Below are positions 55,685 through 63,987 of a stretch of DNA of 64,000 bases, piece after piece. The translations under genes and the position numbers were made by a program. Source of the stretch: Nitrospira lenta (GTDB lineage: Bacteria; Nitrospirota; Nitrospiria; Nitrospirales; Nitrospiraceae); NCBI RefSeq assembly GCF_900403705.1, contig NZ_OUNR01000016.1, positions 310,001-374,000 on the forward strand. Direction: 5' to 3'. The number at the start of each line of letters is the position of its first letter. Positions within the stretch are counted from its first letter, which is position 1. The notes beneath the pieces are model-generated. The model was given only the letters and a program-made list of their open reading frames with translations. It was not told where the DNA came from and did no database searches.

Positions 55685-56782
55685 GTGCCACTGATCTGGT
55701 CCGCTATTTCCGCCCACGGCTATGGACACGCCGCCCAGGTCGTCCCCGTGCTGAACGAACTGGGCAAGCGGATTCCCGCGCTCCGTATCATGCTCCGCAC
55801 GAACGTCCCCCGGCATTTTTTCGAATCGCGTATGACCGTACCGTGGGAATTGCGCCCGGCCCAGATGGATATCGGGTGCCTGCAGCACGGTCCCCTCACG
55901 ATGGATTGGGACGCGACCTGGCAAGCCCATCACGCGTTTCACACACACTGGCAAGCTCGGCTCACGGAGGAAACCCTCGCCATCCAGGAGGCTCGCCCCG
56001 ATCTCGTCATCGGCAATACGCCCTATCTGGCTATGGCGGCGGGCGCCGCTGCCGGCGTGCCGACGGTGGCAATCGCCAGTCTGAGCTGGGATGAAGTCTT
56101 GCGAGAGCACGTCGATCCCAAACAGCCCTGGCACGCCGCTATTCTTGAGGAGATGCGCCACGCATATGGCCAAGCCGATCTCCTGCTGCGCCTCACACCG
56201 GGGCTGCCGATGCCGGCATTCCCGCGCGCGCGCGATATCGGCCCGATCGCACAGCCCCTGCCTCCCGAGAGGACGCGTATCCGCCAGCATCTGGGAATCC
56301 CGGATCAGGACGCACTCGTCCTCGTGGCCTTCGGCGGAATCCGGTTCGAAGCACTCCCCTTTGACCGCATGGAATCGATGCCGGGCATGCAATTCTTAAT
56401 CGACGGTCCCGTTCCTCCGAGCAATCGTCGAGTCCATTCCCTCTCCGCACTCTCAGAGCGGTTCAGCACCATCCTATCGTCCGTCGATGTCATCATGACA
56501 AAGCCCGGCTATGGAACCACGATTGAAGCCGTTGAGGTTCAGACTCCCGTTGTCTACGTCCGCCGCTACAACTTTGCCGACGAGGACTCTCTCGTCACCT
56601 ATTTACATCGCTATGGTCGCGGCCTGGAACTTTCTCGTGCAGACTTCCTGGAAGCCCGCTGGGAATCGGCCATACGACAGGCGCTAGCATTATCGACACC
56701 AGCCTCCCCGCCACCGGCCGCTACCGGCGCGGCCGATGCGGCCATGCACCTCCTGCCGTTGCTGCAGCCATCAAGAAAGTAA
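55685..56782 (+). CDS. Glycosyltransferase-like protein (GT-B fold)
   Basis: A 365-residue protein with the two Rossmann halves of GT-B enzymes. N-terminal WSAISAHGYGHAAQVVPVLN resembles the acceptor loop (GHGHxxR-like) of GT28-type enzymes and of bifunctional arabinokinases; the C-terminal half has VDVIMTKPGYGTTIEAVEVQ, the donor-binding patch. Donor and acceptor unknown. It is followed two bases later by a methyltransferase and then by the radical SAM operon, so it may tailor the same product or be independent. Confidence 0.7.
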   Translation: MPLIWSAISAHGYGHAAQVVPVLNELGKRIPALRIMLRTNVPRHFFESRMTVPWELRPAQMDIGCLQHGPLTMDWDATWQAHHAFHTHWQARLTEETLAIQEARPDLVIGNTPYLAMAAGAAAGVPTVAIASLSWDEVLREHVDPKQPWHAAILEEMRHAYGQADLLLRLTPGLPMPAFPRARDIGPIAQPLPPERTRIRQHLGIPDQDALVLVAFGGIRFEALPFDRMESMPGMQFLIDGPVPPSNRRVHSLSALSERFSTILSSVDVIMTKPGYGTTIEAVEVQTPVVYVRRYNFADEDSLVTYLHRYGRGLELSRADFLEARWESAIRQALALSTPASPPPAATGAADAAMHLLPLLQPSRK

Positions 56783-56784
56783 CC

Positions 56785-57585
56785 ATGCCGCTCCTGGCCC
56801 TCATTGTCACGGGATGCGCGAAGCTCGTGGGGGTTCTCGTCCGATGGCTCACACAGCTCCACCTGTTTCTGTATGGCATTCTGCCGGCGCTCCTGCCGCC
56901 CGACCGACTCAGAACCCTCATGCGCCGATACTACGACCTCAGCTATGAACAAGCTGGCACCCGCATTCCCCTCACCGCCTATTCCTGGTCATTGGAAACC
57001 TGGGAAGAACGTATATTGACGCAGCACCTATCGCCCCCCGCGACCATCCTCGTTCTCGGAGCGGGGCTCGGGCGTGAGTCACTGGCGCTGGCGCAACGAG
57101 GCTATCGCGTGCTGGCCCTGGACGTCGCCCGGGGCGGATTGATCGTCGGCGCCCGCCGCGCTGCATCATTGCACCTCCCCGTTACCTTCATACAGGCGGA
57201 CTTCCTTACCCTCCCGGTTCAGGCCGCGTCCGTCGCCTACGTCCTCCTCTCCGGCGTGATGTACAGCGCCGTCCCGGGGCGTGCACAGCGGCAAGCATGG
57301 TTGCGAAGCCTCCGCACCTGCCTCACGCCAGGTGGCACGCTGGTCTTGAACTACGTGATCGCCCGAGAACCCGACACGGCTCTTACCCGCATGAGTCGAC
57401 GGTGCACCCGCGCCATCCTCTCCTGGCCGGGAAGCAACCCCACCTATCAGGACGGCGATACCTGCACCAACGACCACTTCATGCACGTGTTCCGCGATGA
57501 GCACGAACTCCGTACGGAGATCACCGAGGCCGGCGCGACTCTGATTGAACTGCATTGGCCCGATGGCTACGCGGTCCTCTCCTAA
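56785..57585 (+). CDS. Class I SAM-dependent methyltransferase
   Basis: A 266-residue protein with an N-terminal hydrophobic helix (residues about 10-35), which may hold it at the membrane, and a Rossmann domain with ILVLGAGLGRESLALAQRG (SAM motif I), VTFIQADFLTLPV (motif II/III) and GGTLVLNYV (post-motif strand). The substrate is unknown. The gene is coupled to the glycosyltransferase gene and lies 81 bases upstream of the PqqD-like gene. Confidence 0.8.
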   Translation: MPLLALIVTGCAKLVGVLVRWLTQLHLFLYGILPALLPPDRLRTLMRRYYDLSYEQAGTRIPLTAYSWSLETWEERILTQHLSPPATILVLGAGLGRESLALAQRGYRVLALDVARGGLIVGARRAASLHLPVTFIQADFLTLPVQAASVAYVLLSGVMYSAVPGRAQRQAWLRSLRTCLTPGGTLVLNYVIAREPDTALTRMSRRCTRAILSWPGSNPTYQDGDTCTNDHFMHVFRDEHELRTEITEAGATLIELHWPDGYAVLS

Positions 57586-57666
57586 GCCGGCTCCCACCCG
57601 CCCTCCGACCCACTTTCCCTGAAATACCGCTGGAAGCCCCCTGGAGGATTTGCTATCCTCTCGACC

Positions 57667-57978
57667 ATGAATCCAACGGCCGTCTATGCGAAACATCCGG
57701 ATTATGTCCAGCGCGACGTGGCCGGAGAATGTATTCTGGTCCCGGTGCGGCGCTCCCTCAAAGACGCCAACAGTATTTACGTCCTCAATGAAACCGGAGC
57801 CGCTCTGTGGCAACGCTTTAATGGCACCTGCACCGTACGGGACATCTGCACCGCATTTCTCGAAGACTACGACGTCGCCCCGGACCGATTGAATCAAGAC
57901 GTCGACATCCTGCTGGCAGACCTACTCTCGATCCAGGCAATCCAAGAGGTGGCTGTCGCCCATGGTCCCACAGGTTAA
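57667..57978 (+). CDS. PqqD-like peptide chaperone
   Basis: A 103-residue protein with the PqqD fold: strands at QRDVAGECILVPVRR and IYVLNETGAALWQRF, then helices (TVRDICTAFLEDYDV; LNQDVDILLADLLS). PqqD-like domains hold the leader of a precursor peptide and hand it to radical SAM enzymes. First gene of the operon; its end overlaps the first radical SAM gene by 17 bases. The N-terminal HPDY...RDV is typical of RiPP-associated members. Confidence 0.85.
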   Translation: MNPTAVYAKHPDYVQRDVAGECILVPVRRSLKDANSIYVLNETGAALWQRFNGTCTVRDICTAFLEDYDVAPDRLNQDVDILLADLLSIQAIQEVAVAHGPTG

Positions 57979-58873
57979 ACTCAGCCATCTGCCGGAACGG
58001 TATCCCCTCGCCTGCCAATGGGAGATCACCTGCCGCTGCAACCTCCGATGCGTCATGTGTTACACGGACTGCCGGAATACACCGGAATCCGTTCGCCAAG
58101 AACTCTCCACCGGTGACATCTTCCGCATCATGGACCAGCTGCTTGAGGCCGGCCTCCTTGAACTCTGCCTGACCGGCGGCGAGCCGCTCGCGCGGCCGGA
58201 CTTCTTTGAGATCTACGACTATGCCGTCTCGCGTGGGCTCCTCGTGACCCTCTTTACCAACGGCACGCTCATCACGGCGTCCATCGCTGACCGCTTCGCG
58301 GCCCTGCCGCCGCATCGCATTGAAATCAGTCTCCATGGCACGACGACCGACACCTTCGAGCGCGTGACGCAAGGAACCGGCTCGCACGCCCGTTGCCTGG
58401 AGGCGATTCGTCTACTGGCAGCCCGGCATATTCCGCTTGTCATCAAGACTACCGCGATGACCGTCAACCGTGATGAAGTGCTCGGCATCAAATCGTGGGT
58501 GGCTTCGTTGGGACCGATACCCTTTCGGCTGGGTGAAGACCTGAGACCGGAACTCGACGGCGGAGCCGGACCGTTTCGCTATGCCCTCTCGCCACAGGAG
58601 CTAGAGACACTGAACCGGCAGGACCCGGACCTCTGGAGCGAAGCCTGCCGGAAATCCAGCGCCGATCTCCCGCCCTGCAACAGCGGCCTACACCGCTTTC
58701 ACATAGACGCCTACGGCGGCTTGCAGCTCTGCTCGGGCAACCGGCAGCAGTCCTACGACTTACGACAGGGCTCATTCCACGACGGCTTCTACGAAGCGCT
58801 ACCCTCGTTTGCCTGCGCCTGGAAGATGCCGGCCTCTACGTCGCTCATTCAACCGGAAGTGCATCATGTCTGA
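57962..58873 (+). CDS. Radical SAM enzyme 1, truncated SPASM
   Basis: A 303-residue enzyme. The cluster motif is CNLRCVMC (C26, C30, C33) followed by YTDC; the TGGEP motif (LCLTGGEPLARPDFF) is normal. The C-terminal part has PPCNSGLHRF, LQLCSGN and FACAW, but lacks the last CxxC...C part of SPASM, so at most one auxiliary cluster is likely. Expected to use SAM to cut or cross-link residues in the precursor. Ends with an 8-base overlap with the next gene. Confidence 0.85.
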   Translation: MVPQVKLSHLPERYPLACQWEITCRCNLRCVMCYTDCRNTPESVRQELSTGDIFRIMDQLLEAGLLELCLTGGEPLARPDFFEIYDYAVSRGLLVTLFTNGTLITASIADRFAALPPHRIEISLHGTTTDTFERVTQGTGSHARCLEAIRLLAARHIPLVIKTTAMTVNRDEVLGIKSWVASLGPIPFRLGEDLRPELDGGAGPFRYALSPQELETLNRQDPDLWSEACRKSSADLPPCNSGLHRFHIDAYGGLQLCSGNRQQSYDLRQGSFHDGFYEALPSFACAWKMPASTSLIQPEVHHV

Positions 58874-59981
58874 CCGCCGCCCGCTGGCCATGCTCCCTTA
58901 CGGCACCTTCAGCCGGAACGTCCATGACCAGGCCGCCGCTCAGCATCAGGTCATCAAGGCACAGCTCGAACTCACCTATCGCTGCAACCTCCACTGCCGG
59001 CATTGCTACACCGATCCGTATAACGACAGCGCCTACTTTCCGCGCGAGCTCACGCTGGCCGAGATTCAGCGGCTCCTCGGCGAAATGCGAGAGGTCGGAA
59101 TCATCTGGCTGAACCTGACCGGCGGCGATATTTTTATGCGGCCGGACTTCTTTGAGATCTACCAGGCCGCGGTGAACCACGGATTCTTGTTGCAGCTCTA
59201 CACAAACGGGACGCTTTTCACCCGCGCGATCATCGAACGGCTGCAAACGCACCCGCCCTTCTCCATCGATATTTCCTGCCACTCAGTCGATGAATCGCAG
59301 TTCGACTGGTTCACGCAGGTCCCAGGCTCGTATCGAGCCTTCCTCCGCGGGATCGACCTCCTAGAGGCCGGCGGCCTTCCCTTTTCCCTCAAAACCAAAT
59401 TGATGAACTGGAATGCCGGTGAGACCGACACACTCCGACGATTCACCGAAGCCAAGGGTCAGCCATTCGGCTATACGACCTCGCTCTCGCCCCGCCTGAA
59501 CGGAGACTGCTCCTCTCTCGACTACCGCATTGCCCCCGATGCCATCCGCCGACTCCGCGCAGATCAGGAGGCTGTTCACGAGCCTGACGATTGCTCCACG
59601 CACGATCCCCTGTCGCAACCGGGACACGAACGGCTGTTTCGCTGCGGATGCGGCACCGACACGATCCACATCAACGCCTGGGGCGAACTCAGCACCTGCA
59701 CGTTTCAATATGAAACACGGCTATCGCTGCGCAGCCGCACAGTCCGTGCCGCGATCGACCAGGCCTTCGCGGCAACCAGGAAGCTCACTTACCAAACACA
59801 TTCGGCTTGCCGCACCTGCACCGTGCACGAATTCTGCGACAAACAACCGACACAGGCCAGATGGGAGGTCGGGCACTCTGAAATGCCCATTCCATACGAT
59901 TGCGATATCGCCGTCGATCGAGCCTCCCATTCGCACGGAACCCAAGTCCACCATCCGTTACAACCAGGATCTTCCCGATGA
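58866..59981 (+). CDS. Radical SAM/SPASM enzyme 2
   Basis: A 371-residue enzyme. Cluster motif CNLHCRHC (C40, C44, C47) and a variant TGGD (85-88) where TGGE is usual. The C-terminal SPASM has CGCG, STCTF, CRTCTVHEFC and a late Cys (PYDCD), enough for auxiliary Fe-S clusters. Presumed peptide-modifying. Its stop overlaps the start of the candidate precursor gene (ATGA). ATG 58866 (MSDRRPLAM) is chosen over the longer ORF, which reads through enzyme 1. Confidence 0.88.
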   Translation: MSDRRPLAMLPYGTFSRNVHDQAAAQHQVIKAQLELTYRCNLHCRHCYTDPYNDSAYFPRELTLAEIQRLLGEMREVGIIWLNLTGGDIFMRPDFFEIYQAAVNHGFLLQLYTNGTLFTRAIIERLQTHPPFSIDISCHSVDESQFDWFTQVPGSYRAFLRGIDLLEAGGLPFSLKTKLMNWNAGETDTLRRFTEAKGQPFGYTTSLSPRLNGDCSSLDYRIAPDAIRRLRADQEAVHEPDDCSTHDPLSQPGHERLFRCGCGTDTIHINAWGELSTCTFQYETRLSLRSRTVRAAIDQAFAATRKLTYQTHSACRTCTVHEFCDKQPTQARWEVGHSEMPIPYDCDIAVDRASHSHGTQVHHPLQPGSSR

Positions 59982-60178
59982 CGACCAAAAAGCCCTATAT
60001 CGCACCGCAACTCTATCGCGTGCCGCTCGATCCCGAGCAGGCCATTCTCTCCTCGTGCAGCCTCTCGGCCATGAGCGTTTCCAATGGCGGCGGAGGGGGC
60101 TGCCGTCCGGCGGGATCCGGCAACTGCAAAAATCGCTCGGGATTGGGCAATCGAGATAGCGGCCCGCGCGCGTCGTAA
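59978..60178 (+). CDS. Candidate RiPP precursor peptide
   Basis: A 66-residue peptide. The N-terminal half (KKPYIAPQLYRVPLDPEQAI) resembles leaders I recall in other radical SAM/PqqD loci, where a K-x-Y-x-x-P and a PE-A-x-L pattern precede a Cys. C27 follows in LSSCSLSAM; then a GGGGG run and Gly/Ser/Asn/Arg-rich core with C42 and C50. Translation couples to enzyme 2 through ATGA. An AGGA lies eight bases ahead. No peptide product is proven. Confidence 0.75.
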   Translation: MTTKKPYIAPQLYRVPLDPEQAILSSCSLSAMSVSNGGGGGCRPAGSGNCKNRSGLGNRDSGPRAS

Positions 60179-60186
60179 GGACCACG

Positions 60187-61092
60187 ATGCGCTTTACGCT
60201 TGAGATCGGCGGATACCGCATCACGGTCCATGAATCCCAAGACCATTCCGTTCTCCTCTGGCCGCTTCGCCCCTTCGACGTGTTCCTCGTGGACAACCAC
60301 GATCCCGCTGACATCATGGTGACCGTTGCCGTAGTTCCAACGCTCCCCGACCTCCCGACGGACCGGGTGCGTTTCGATTCCGCTCACGGACACTGGAAGC
60401 TGTTGGAGTCAGGCGACCAGCTCGTCATCAACAGCCTCAGTCCGAAAACCGGCGCGTCACGCGCGCGCGCGCGGGTATCGGCGGACTACCGCCGCGTAGA
60501 AGCCTGGGTGTTGCCGGACGTTCAGAGCGGGGACGTGGGCTGGTCTCCTATGTATCTCTTCAATCCAATTCTCGAGGTCTGCCTGCTGTCGCTCCTGGCG
60601 CGGGATGGAGGAATCCTGCTCCATGCCTCGGGATTGGCTTACCAAGAGAGTGGATTCGTCTTCACCGGCGCATCAGGAACCGGCAAATCCACACTCGCCG
60701 GATGGTTTGCCGAACAGGGCGCCCATATCCTCAGCGATGAACGCATCATCGTGCGCCGGACCTGCTCATCGGTCACGCTGTACGGCACCCCTTGGATTGG
60801 GTCGGGAGAATTTGCTGCCAATGCCGCAGCGCCGCTGTCCCGGCTCTTTTGTATCCGTCATGGACAGGATCGGCATCGATTCGAGCCGCTCCCGGCTTCG
60901 CGTATCGTGGCCTTTCTCCTGCAACAAACGTTTCTCCCCTATTGGGATCGCGCCGCCATGGACGCGACCGTCGACAGTCTGATTGCGCTGACACGACAGA
61001 TTCCGTGCATCGGCCTCGCCTGTTTAAAGAACCCGGACGTCGTCGATGCAATCATGGAGCATCAGCGAACCGCCCCGCTCACAACCGTCTAA
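60187..61092 (+). CDS. HprK-like kinase
   Basis: A 301-residue protein related to the HPr kinase/phosphorylase core. Walker A is GASGTGKS (161-168), with SDER (183-186) and LYGTPW (199-204) as further family motifs. In lasso-peptide loci relatives of HprK phosphorylate the precursor; in exopolysaccharide loci their role is unclear. The N-terminal 140 residues are a separate domain. It starts 8 bases after the precursor and ends in TAATG overlap with enzyme 3. Confidence 0.82.
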   Translation: MRFTLEIGGYRITVHESQDHSVLLWPLRPFDVFLVDNHDPADIMVTVAVVPTLPDLPTDRVRFDSAHGHWKLLESGDQLVINSLSPKTGASRARARVSADYRRVEAWVLPDVQSGDVGWSPMYLFNPILEVCLLSLLARDGGILLHASGLAYQESGFVFTGASGTGKSTLAGWFAEQGAHILSDERIIVRRTCSSVTLYGTPWIGSGEFAANAAAPLSRLFCIRHGQDRHRFEPLPASRIVAFLLQQTFLPYWDRAAMDATVDSLIALTRQIPCIGLACLKNPDVVDAIMEHQRTAPLTTV

Positions 61093-62150
61093 TGCAACAC
61101 CTTGACGCCCAAACGTTTCTCAACTCCCTCTCCGCCCGCTCCGGACAAGACCGCCGGCCGGACAGCGCCACCTTCGAGCTGACCTATGGCTGCAACCTTC
61201 GCTGTGTCCATTGTTACAATCCCACCCATCGCGCCTTGCCCCAGGAACTGACGACGGCCGAGATCTGTACCATCCTCACTCAGATGGCCGAGCTGGGCGT
61301 GCTGACCGTCAGCCTCAGCGGAGGAGAACCGTCGCTGCGGCCGGACATCGAACCGATCCTTCGCCACGCGCGCCGGGCCGGTCTGCTGATCTGGATGTTG
61401 ACGAACGCCACGCGTATGACGCCGATATTTGTGTCGCTCCTCACAGAGATCCCCATCGCCCATGTGTTCGTCTCCATCTACGGCGCGACGATGAGTACCT
61501 ATGAATCGATGACCGGAGTGACCGGCTCTTTCGCACACTTTCTTCACGGACTCGATACGCTAAAAGCCTGTCCATTCCCGGTGACCGTCAGAATGCCCGT
61601 GACCACGCTCAATTGGACGGAAGTCGATGCCTGCCAGGACCTCGTGGAATCCCGCGGATTCAAATTTCAATACAGCCTCGACATCCACCCGCGAACCGAT
61701 GGCGGCTCCGCGCCACTTGCCTATCGGCTGGCTCCCGATCTCAAAACTGAACTCGATCGTCGGAAGCTGGGGGCCGCGCCGCCGGAGACAGCGCCGGACA
61801 CCTGCGCCGCCGATGAACCGTTCATCTCCTGCGCGTGCGGCCGCAGCCGCTTTGCCGTGACGCCCTACGGCGAGATGAATCTCTGCGTGGCCTTTCCCAC
61901 GCCCGCCTATGATTTGCGAACCGGCACTCTGCGCGAAGGATGGGCCATCCTCAAAGACACCGTCGATCGGGCGCAGCCCAATCACCACTATGAGTGTCCA
62001 ACGTGCGACGTCAATCGATTCTGTCGCCAAGGGCGCAGCGATGCCTGGCTGGAGACCGGCGACATGAGCGCCTGCCTTCCGCATTTTAAAGAGTGGGCTA
62101 CACTGGAGCACCATACCCATGCCCTCCTCGACCCTCGACGACCTCGCTGA
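61092..62150 (+). CDS. Radical SAM/SPASM enzyme 3
   Basis: A 352-residue enzyme. Cluster motif CNLRCVHC (C34, C38, C41), then SLSGGEPSLRPD. SPASM Cys: ISCACG, NLCVAF, ECPTCDVNRFC and SAC. Similar CxCG and C-x2-C-x5-C signatures tie it to enzyme 2. It begins on the last base of the kinase stop (TAATG). Three radical SAM enzymes for one candidate substrate suggest serial modification. Confidence 0.85.
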   Translation: MQHLDAQTFLNSLSARSGQDRRPDSATFELTYGCNLRCVHCYNPTHRALPQELTTAEICTILTQMAELGVLTVSLSGGEPSLRPDIEPILRHARRAGLLIWMLTNATRMTPIFVSLLTEIPIAHVFVSIYGATMSTYESMTGVTGSFAHFLHGLDTLKACPFPVTVRMPVTTLNWTEVDACQDLVESRGFKFQYSLDIHPRTDGGSAPLAYRLAPDLKTELDRRKLGAAPPETAPDTCAADEPFISCACGRSRFAVTPYGEMNLCVAFPTPAYDLRTGTLREGWAILKDTVDRAQPNHHYECPTCDVNRFCRQGRSDAWLETGDMSACLPHFKEWATLEHHTHALLDPRRPR

Positions 62151-63081
62151 CGCCTACGTCTGCGTGAGCGCCGGCAATGCCGTTGTGCTTGAGCAGTTTC
62201 ATGCCTTCGCCACACTGCTGGAGCGGGCACAGATCCCCTTTGTCGTCATCAAAGGGCTGGATGTTCTCGTCAGATTTTATGGCATTCGCGGGACCCGGCC
62301 ACTGTCCGATGTCGATCTGCTCGTTCATGACACCGATCTCGCTGCGATTGATACGATCCTGACAGAGGCCGGCTATACCGGACAGATTGATGGCAACCCC
62401 TGCTATGCGTCTCCGGGGAATGGACTTTCCTTCGATATCGTCACCACGCTCTGGTATCTCGATGAGCAGGGCTTGAACGATGTGTGGACCGCTGCCCGCG
62501 CCCATAAGCTCCCGCCTCGAACCGTCAGACTCCTGGTCGCCGACGATCTGCTGATTCATCTCACCGCCTATGCGATTCTCCATCGCGGCGCGCTTACCCC
62601 CGCATGGGAACAGGACCTGCGCTTGCTGCTCTTGCACGAACCCATCGATTGGATAGCCGTCACCCGCAAAGCCAGGCAATACTCGCTCTCTATTCCCTTG
62701 CTCCATGGACTCACGTACCTTCATCACCGCAAGCCGATGCTTCCCATTCCGGACGCAGTACTCCAAGCCATGGCGCCGGCCGGATACGTTGAGCACAGTC
62801 TCTACCGGCTCCTCCAACGGCTGGTCACAAATCAGCCCATTCCTGAGCTCGGTCATGTCCTACTCTGGCTGACCAGGCCCACCGGCAAGAAATGGCCGTG
62901 GCTGCGCCGGACCCTCTTTCCATCCAAAACGTTTCTCGGGTACCGCTACGGAGCCGCCGCCGCGCGCACGCCTCTGGTCACCCGCTGCCGCCGCGTCATC
63001 AGCCTTGGCTGGGCGATCCTTACCCTGGCAACCCGTATTGTTCGGCGGCTCCTCCAATGGCCCGTGCGAGCGTCCACATGA
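62119..63081 (+). CDS. Nucleotidyltransferase family protein (PF14907-like)
   Basis: A 320-residue protein with an intact pol-beta active site, FYGIRGTRPLSDVDLLV (Asp pair in SDVD), in a family often found beside HprK-like and PqqD-like genes (from memory). The C-terminal third has hydrophobic segments (LGWAILTLATRIVRRLL) that could lie on the membrane. It overlaps the end of enzyme 3 by 32 bases and the peptidase gene by 4. Could attach a nucleotide to the peptide or to a carrier. Confidence 0.78.
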   Translation: MPSSTLDDLADAYVCVSAGNAVVLEQFHAFATLLERAQIPFVVIKGLDVLVRFYGIRGTRPLSDVDLLVHDTDLAAIDTILTEAGYTGQIDGNPCYASPGNGLSFDIVTTLWYLDEQGLNDVWTAARAHKLPPRTVRLLVADDLLIHLTAYAILHRGALTPAWEQDLRLLLLHEPIDWIAVTRKARQYSLSIPLLHGLTYLHHRKPMLPIPDAVLQAMAPAGYVEHSLYRLLQRLVTNQPIPELGHVLLWLTRPTGKKWPWLRRTLFPSKTFLGYRYGAAAARTPLVTRCRRVISLGWAILTLATRIVRRLLQWPVRAST

Positions 63082-63854
63082 TCGTGACACTCACACCTCG
63101 CACCGCAACCCGCTTTGCCGGCAGCGCGCTCCCGGAGAACTGCCAGGGACCGGCCCTGCAATATCTGCAAATCCCGCGCGTGGCCTCCTGGAGCATGTAT
63201 CCCACGCTCTGCAAAGGCGATCGCCTTGAACTGGGTCCGGCTGACCCACTCAACGTCGGCGACTTAGTCGTCTTCCGGAGACCGTTCGGGCTGGTCTGCC
63301 ACAGGTTGGTCGCACGACAAGAGCAAGTCCTGCTCACACAGGGCGATGCCAGTTCAGGAGCTCCGGAGCCGGTGCTGCTCCGAGATGTGCTCGGAATTGT
63401 CGTCGCGGTGGTGCGCGGATCAACCCGCGTCGTCACAGCAGATCTGGCGACTCTCGCGCCTCCGCCACCGTGGTGCCGCACCATCGATCAGCTGAGCACG
63501 ACCATTCTGGATCGAAGCCGGCGAGGAGCCCACCGATTTATTCGTCTGGCGTTACAGCACTCCTGGGTCGGAGGGTTCTTGGCCGATCGGATGGTACGAT
63601 GGACCACCGTTGAACGCATGACGGCAAGCCCCGTACAGTCGCTCAGCCAGGCCTTCGCCCTCAATCCAGCGGCCCTTCCGTTACATCCGGACGATCGGCC
63701 AGACCCATCGGCACTACTCGAGATTCGCCTTGGTTCGATTTGGCTGGGGACCTTTCACCAATCCGCTGAAAGATTAGACATTCGGCCCGTCCTAGCCGGC
63801 ACCAGCCTTGAGTTCACCCTTCGAGAAGCGCTTCGACATCGATATGGATCCTGA
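63078..63854 (+). CDS. S26-family signal-peptidase-like protein (SipW type)
   Basis: A 258-residue protein with the S26 core near its N-terminus: SMYPTLCKGD (Ser39 as likely nucleophile), NVGDLVVFRRPFGLVCHRLV (His75 where bacterial LepB has Lys) and LTQGDASSG. This Ser-His arrangement is that of SipW and ER-type signal peptidases. The remaining 150 residues are not recognised. ATG 63078 overlaps the upstream stop (ATGA). Best guess: maturation of the modified peptide. Confidence 0.78.
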   Translation: MIVTLTPRTATRFAGSALPENCQGPALQYLQIPRVASWSMYPTLCKGDRLELGPADPLNVGDLVVFRRPFGLVCHRLVARQEQVLLTQGDASSGAPEPVLLRDVLGIVVAVVRGSTRVVTADLATLAPPPPWCRTIDQLSTTILDRSRRGAHRFIRLALQHSWVGGFLADRMVRWTTVERMTASPVQSLSQAFALNPAALPLHPDDRPDPSALLEIRLGSIWLGTFHQSAERLDIRPVLAGTSLEFTLREALRHRYGS

Positions 63855-63987
63855 CCGCAACGATCCTCCCGCCGATCACCGCGCATTCCAGCCAGTTGAA
63901 ACACACATCCTTTTGCTCGATCCATCCGTAGAGTGTTATAGTTGGGGCGTGCTTGAGACCGAAGTCGGAATGTCGTTATTCAGCTGA
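63844..63987 (+). CDS. Short ORF at the end of the operon
   Basis: A 47-residue ORF beginning MDPDRNDPPADHRAFQPVET and ending GMSLFS. It overlaps the peptidase gene by 11 bases, as the other genes do, but has no clear ribosome-binding site. A new ATG at 63994 may begin another gene beyond the window. Could be a real small protein or chance. Confidence 0.35.
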   Translation: MDPDRNDPPADHRAFQPVETHILLLDPSVECYSWGVLETEVGMSLFS

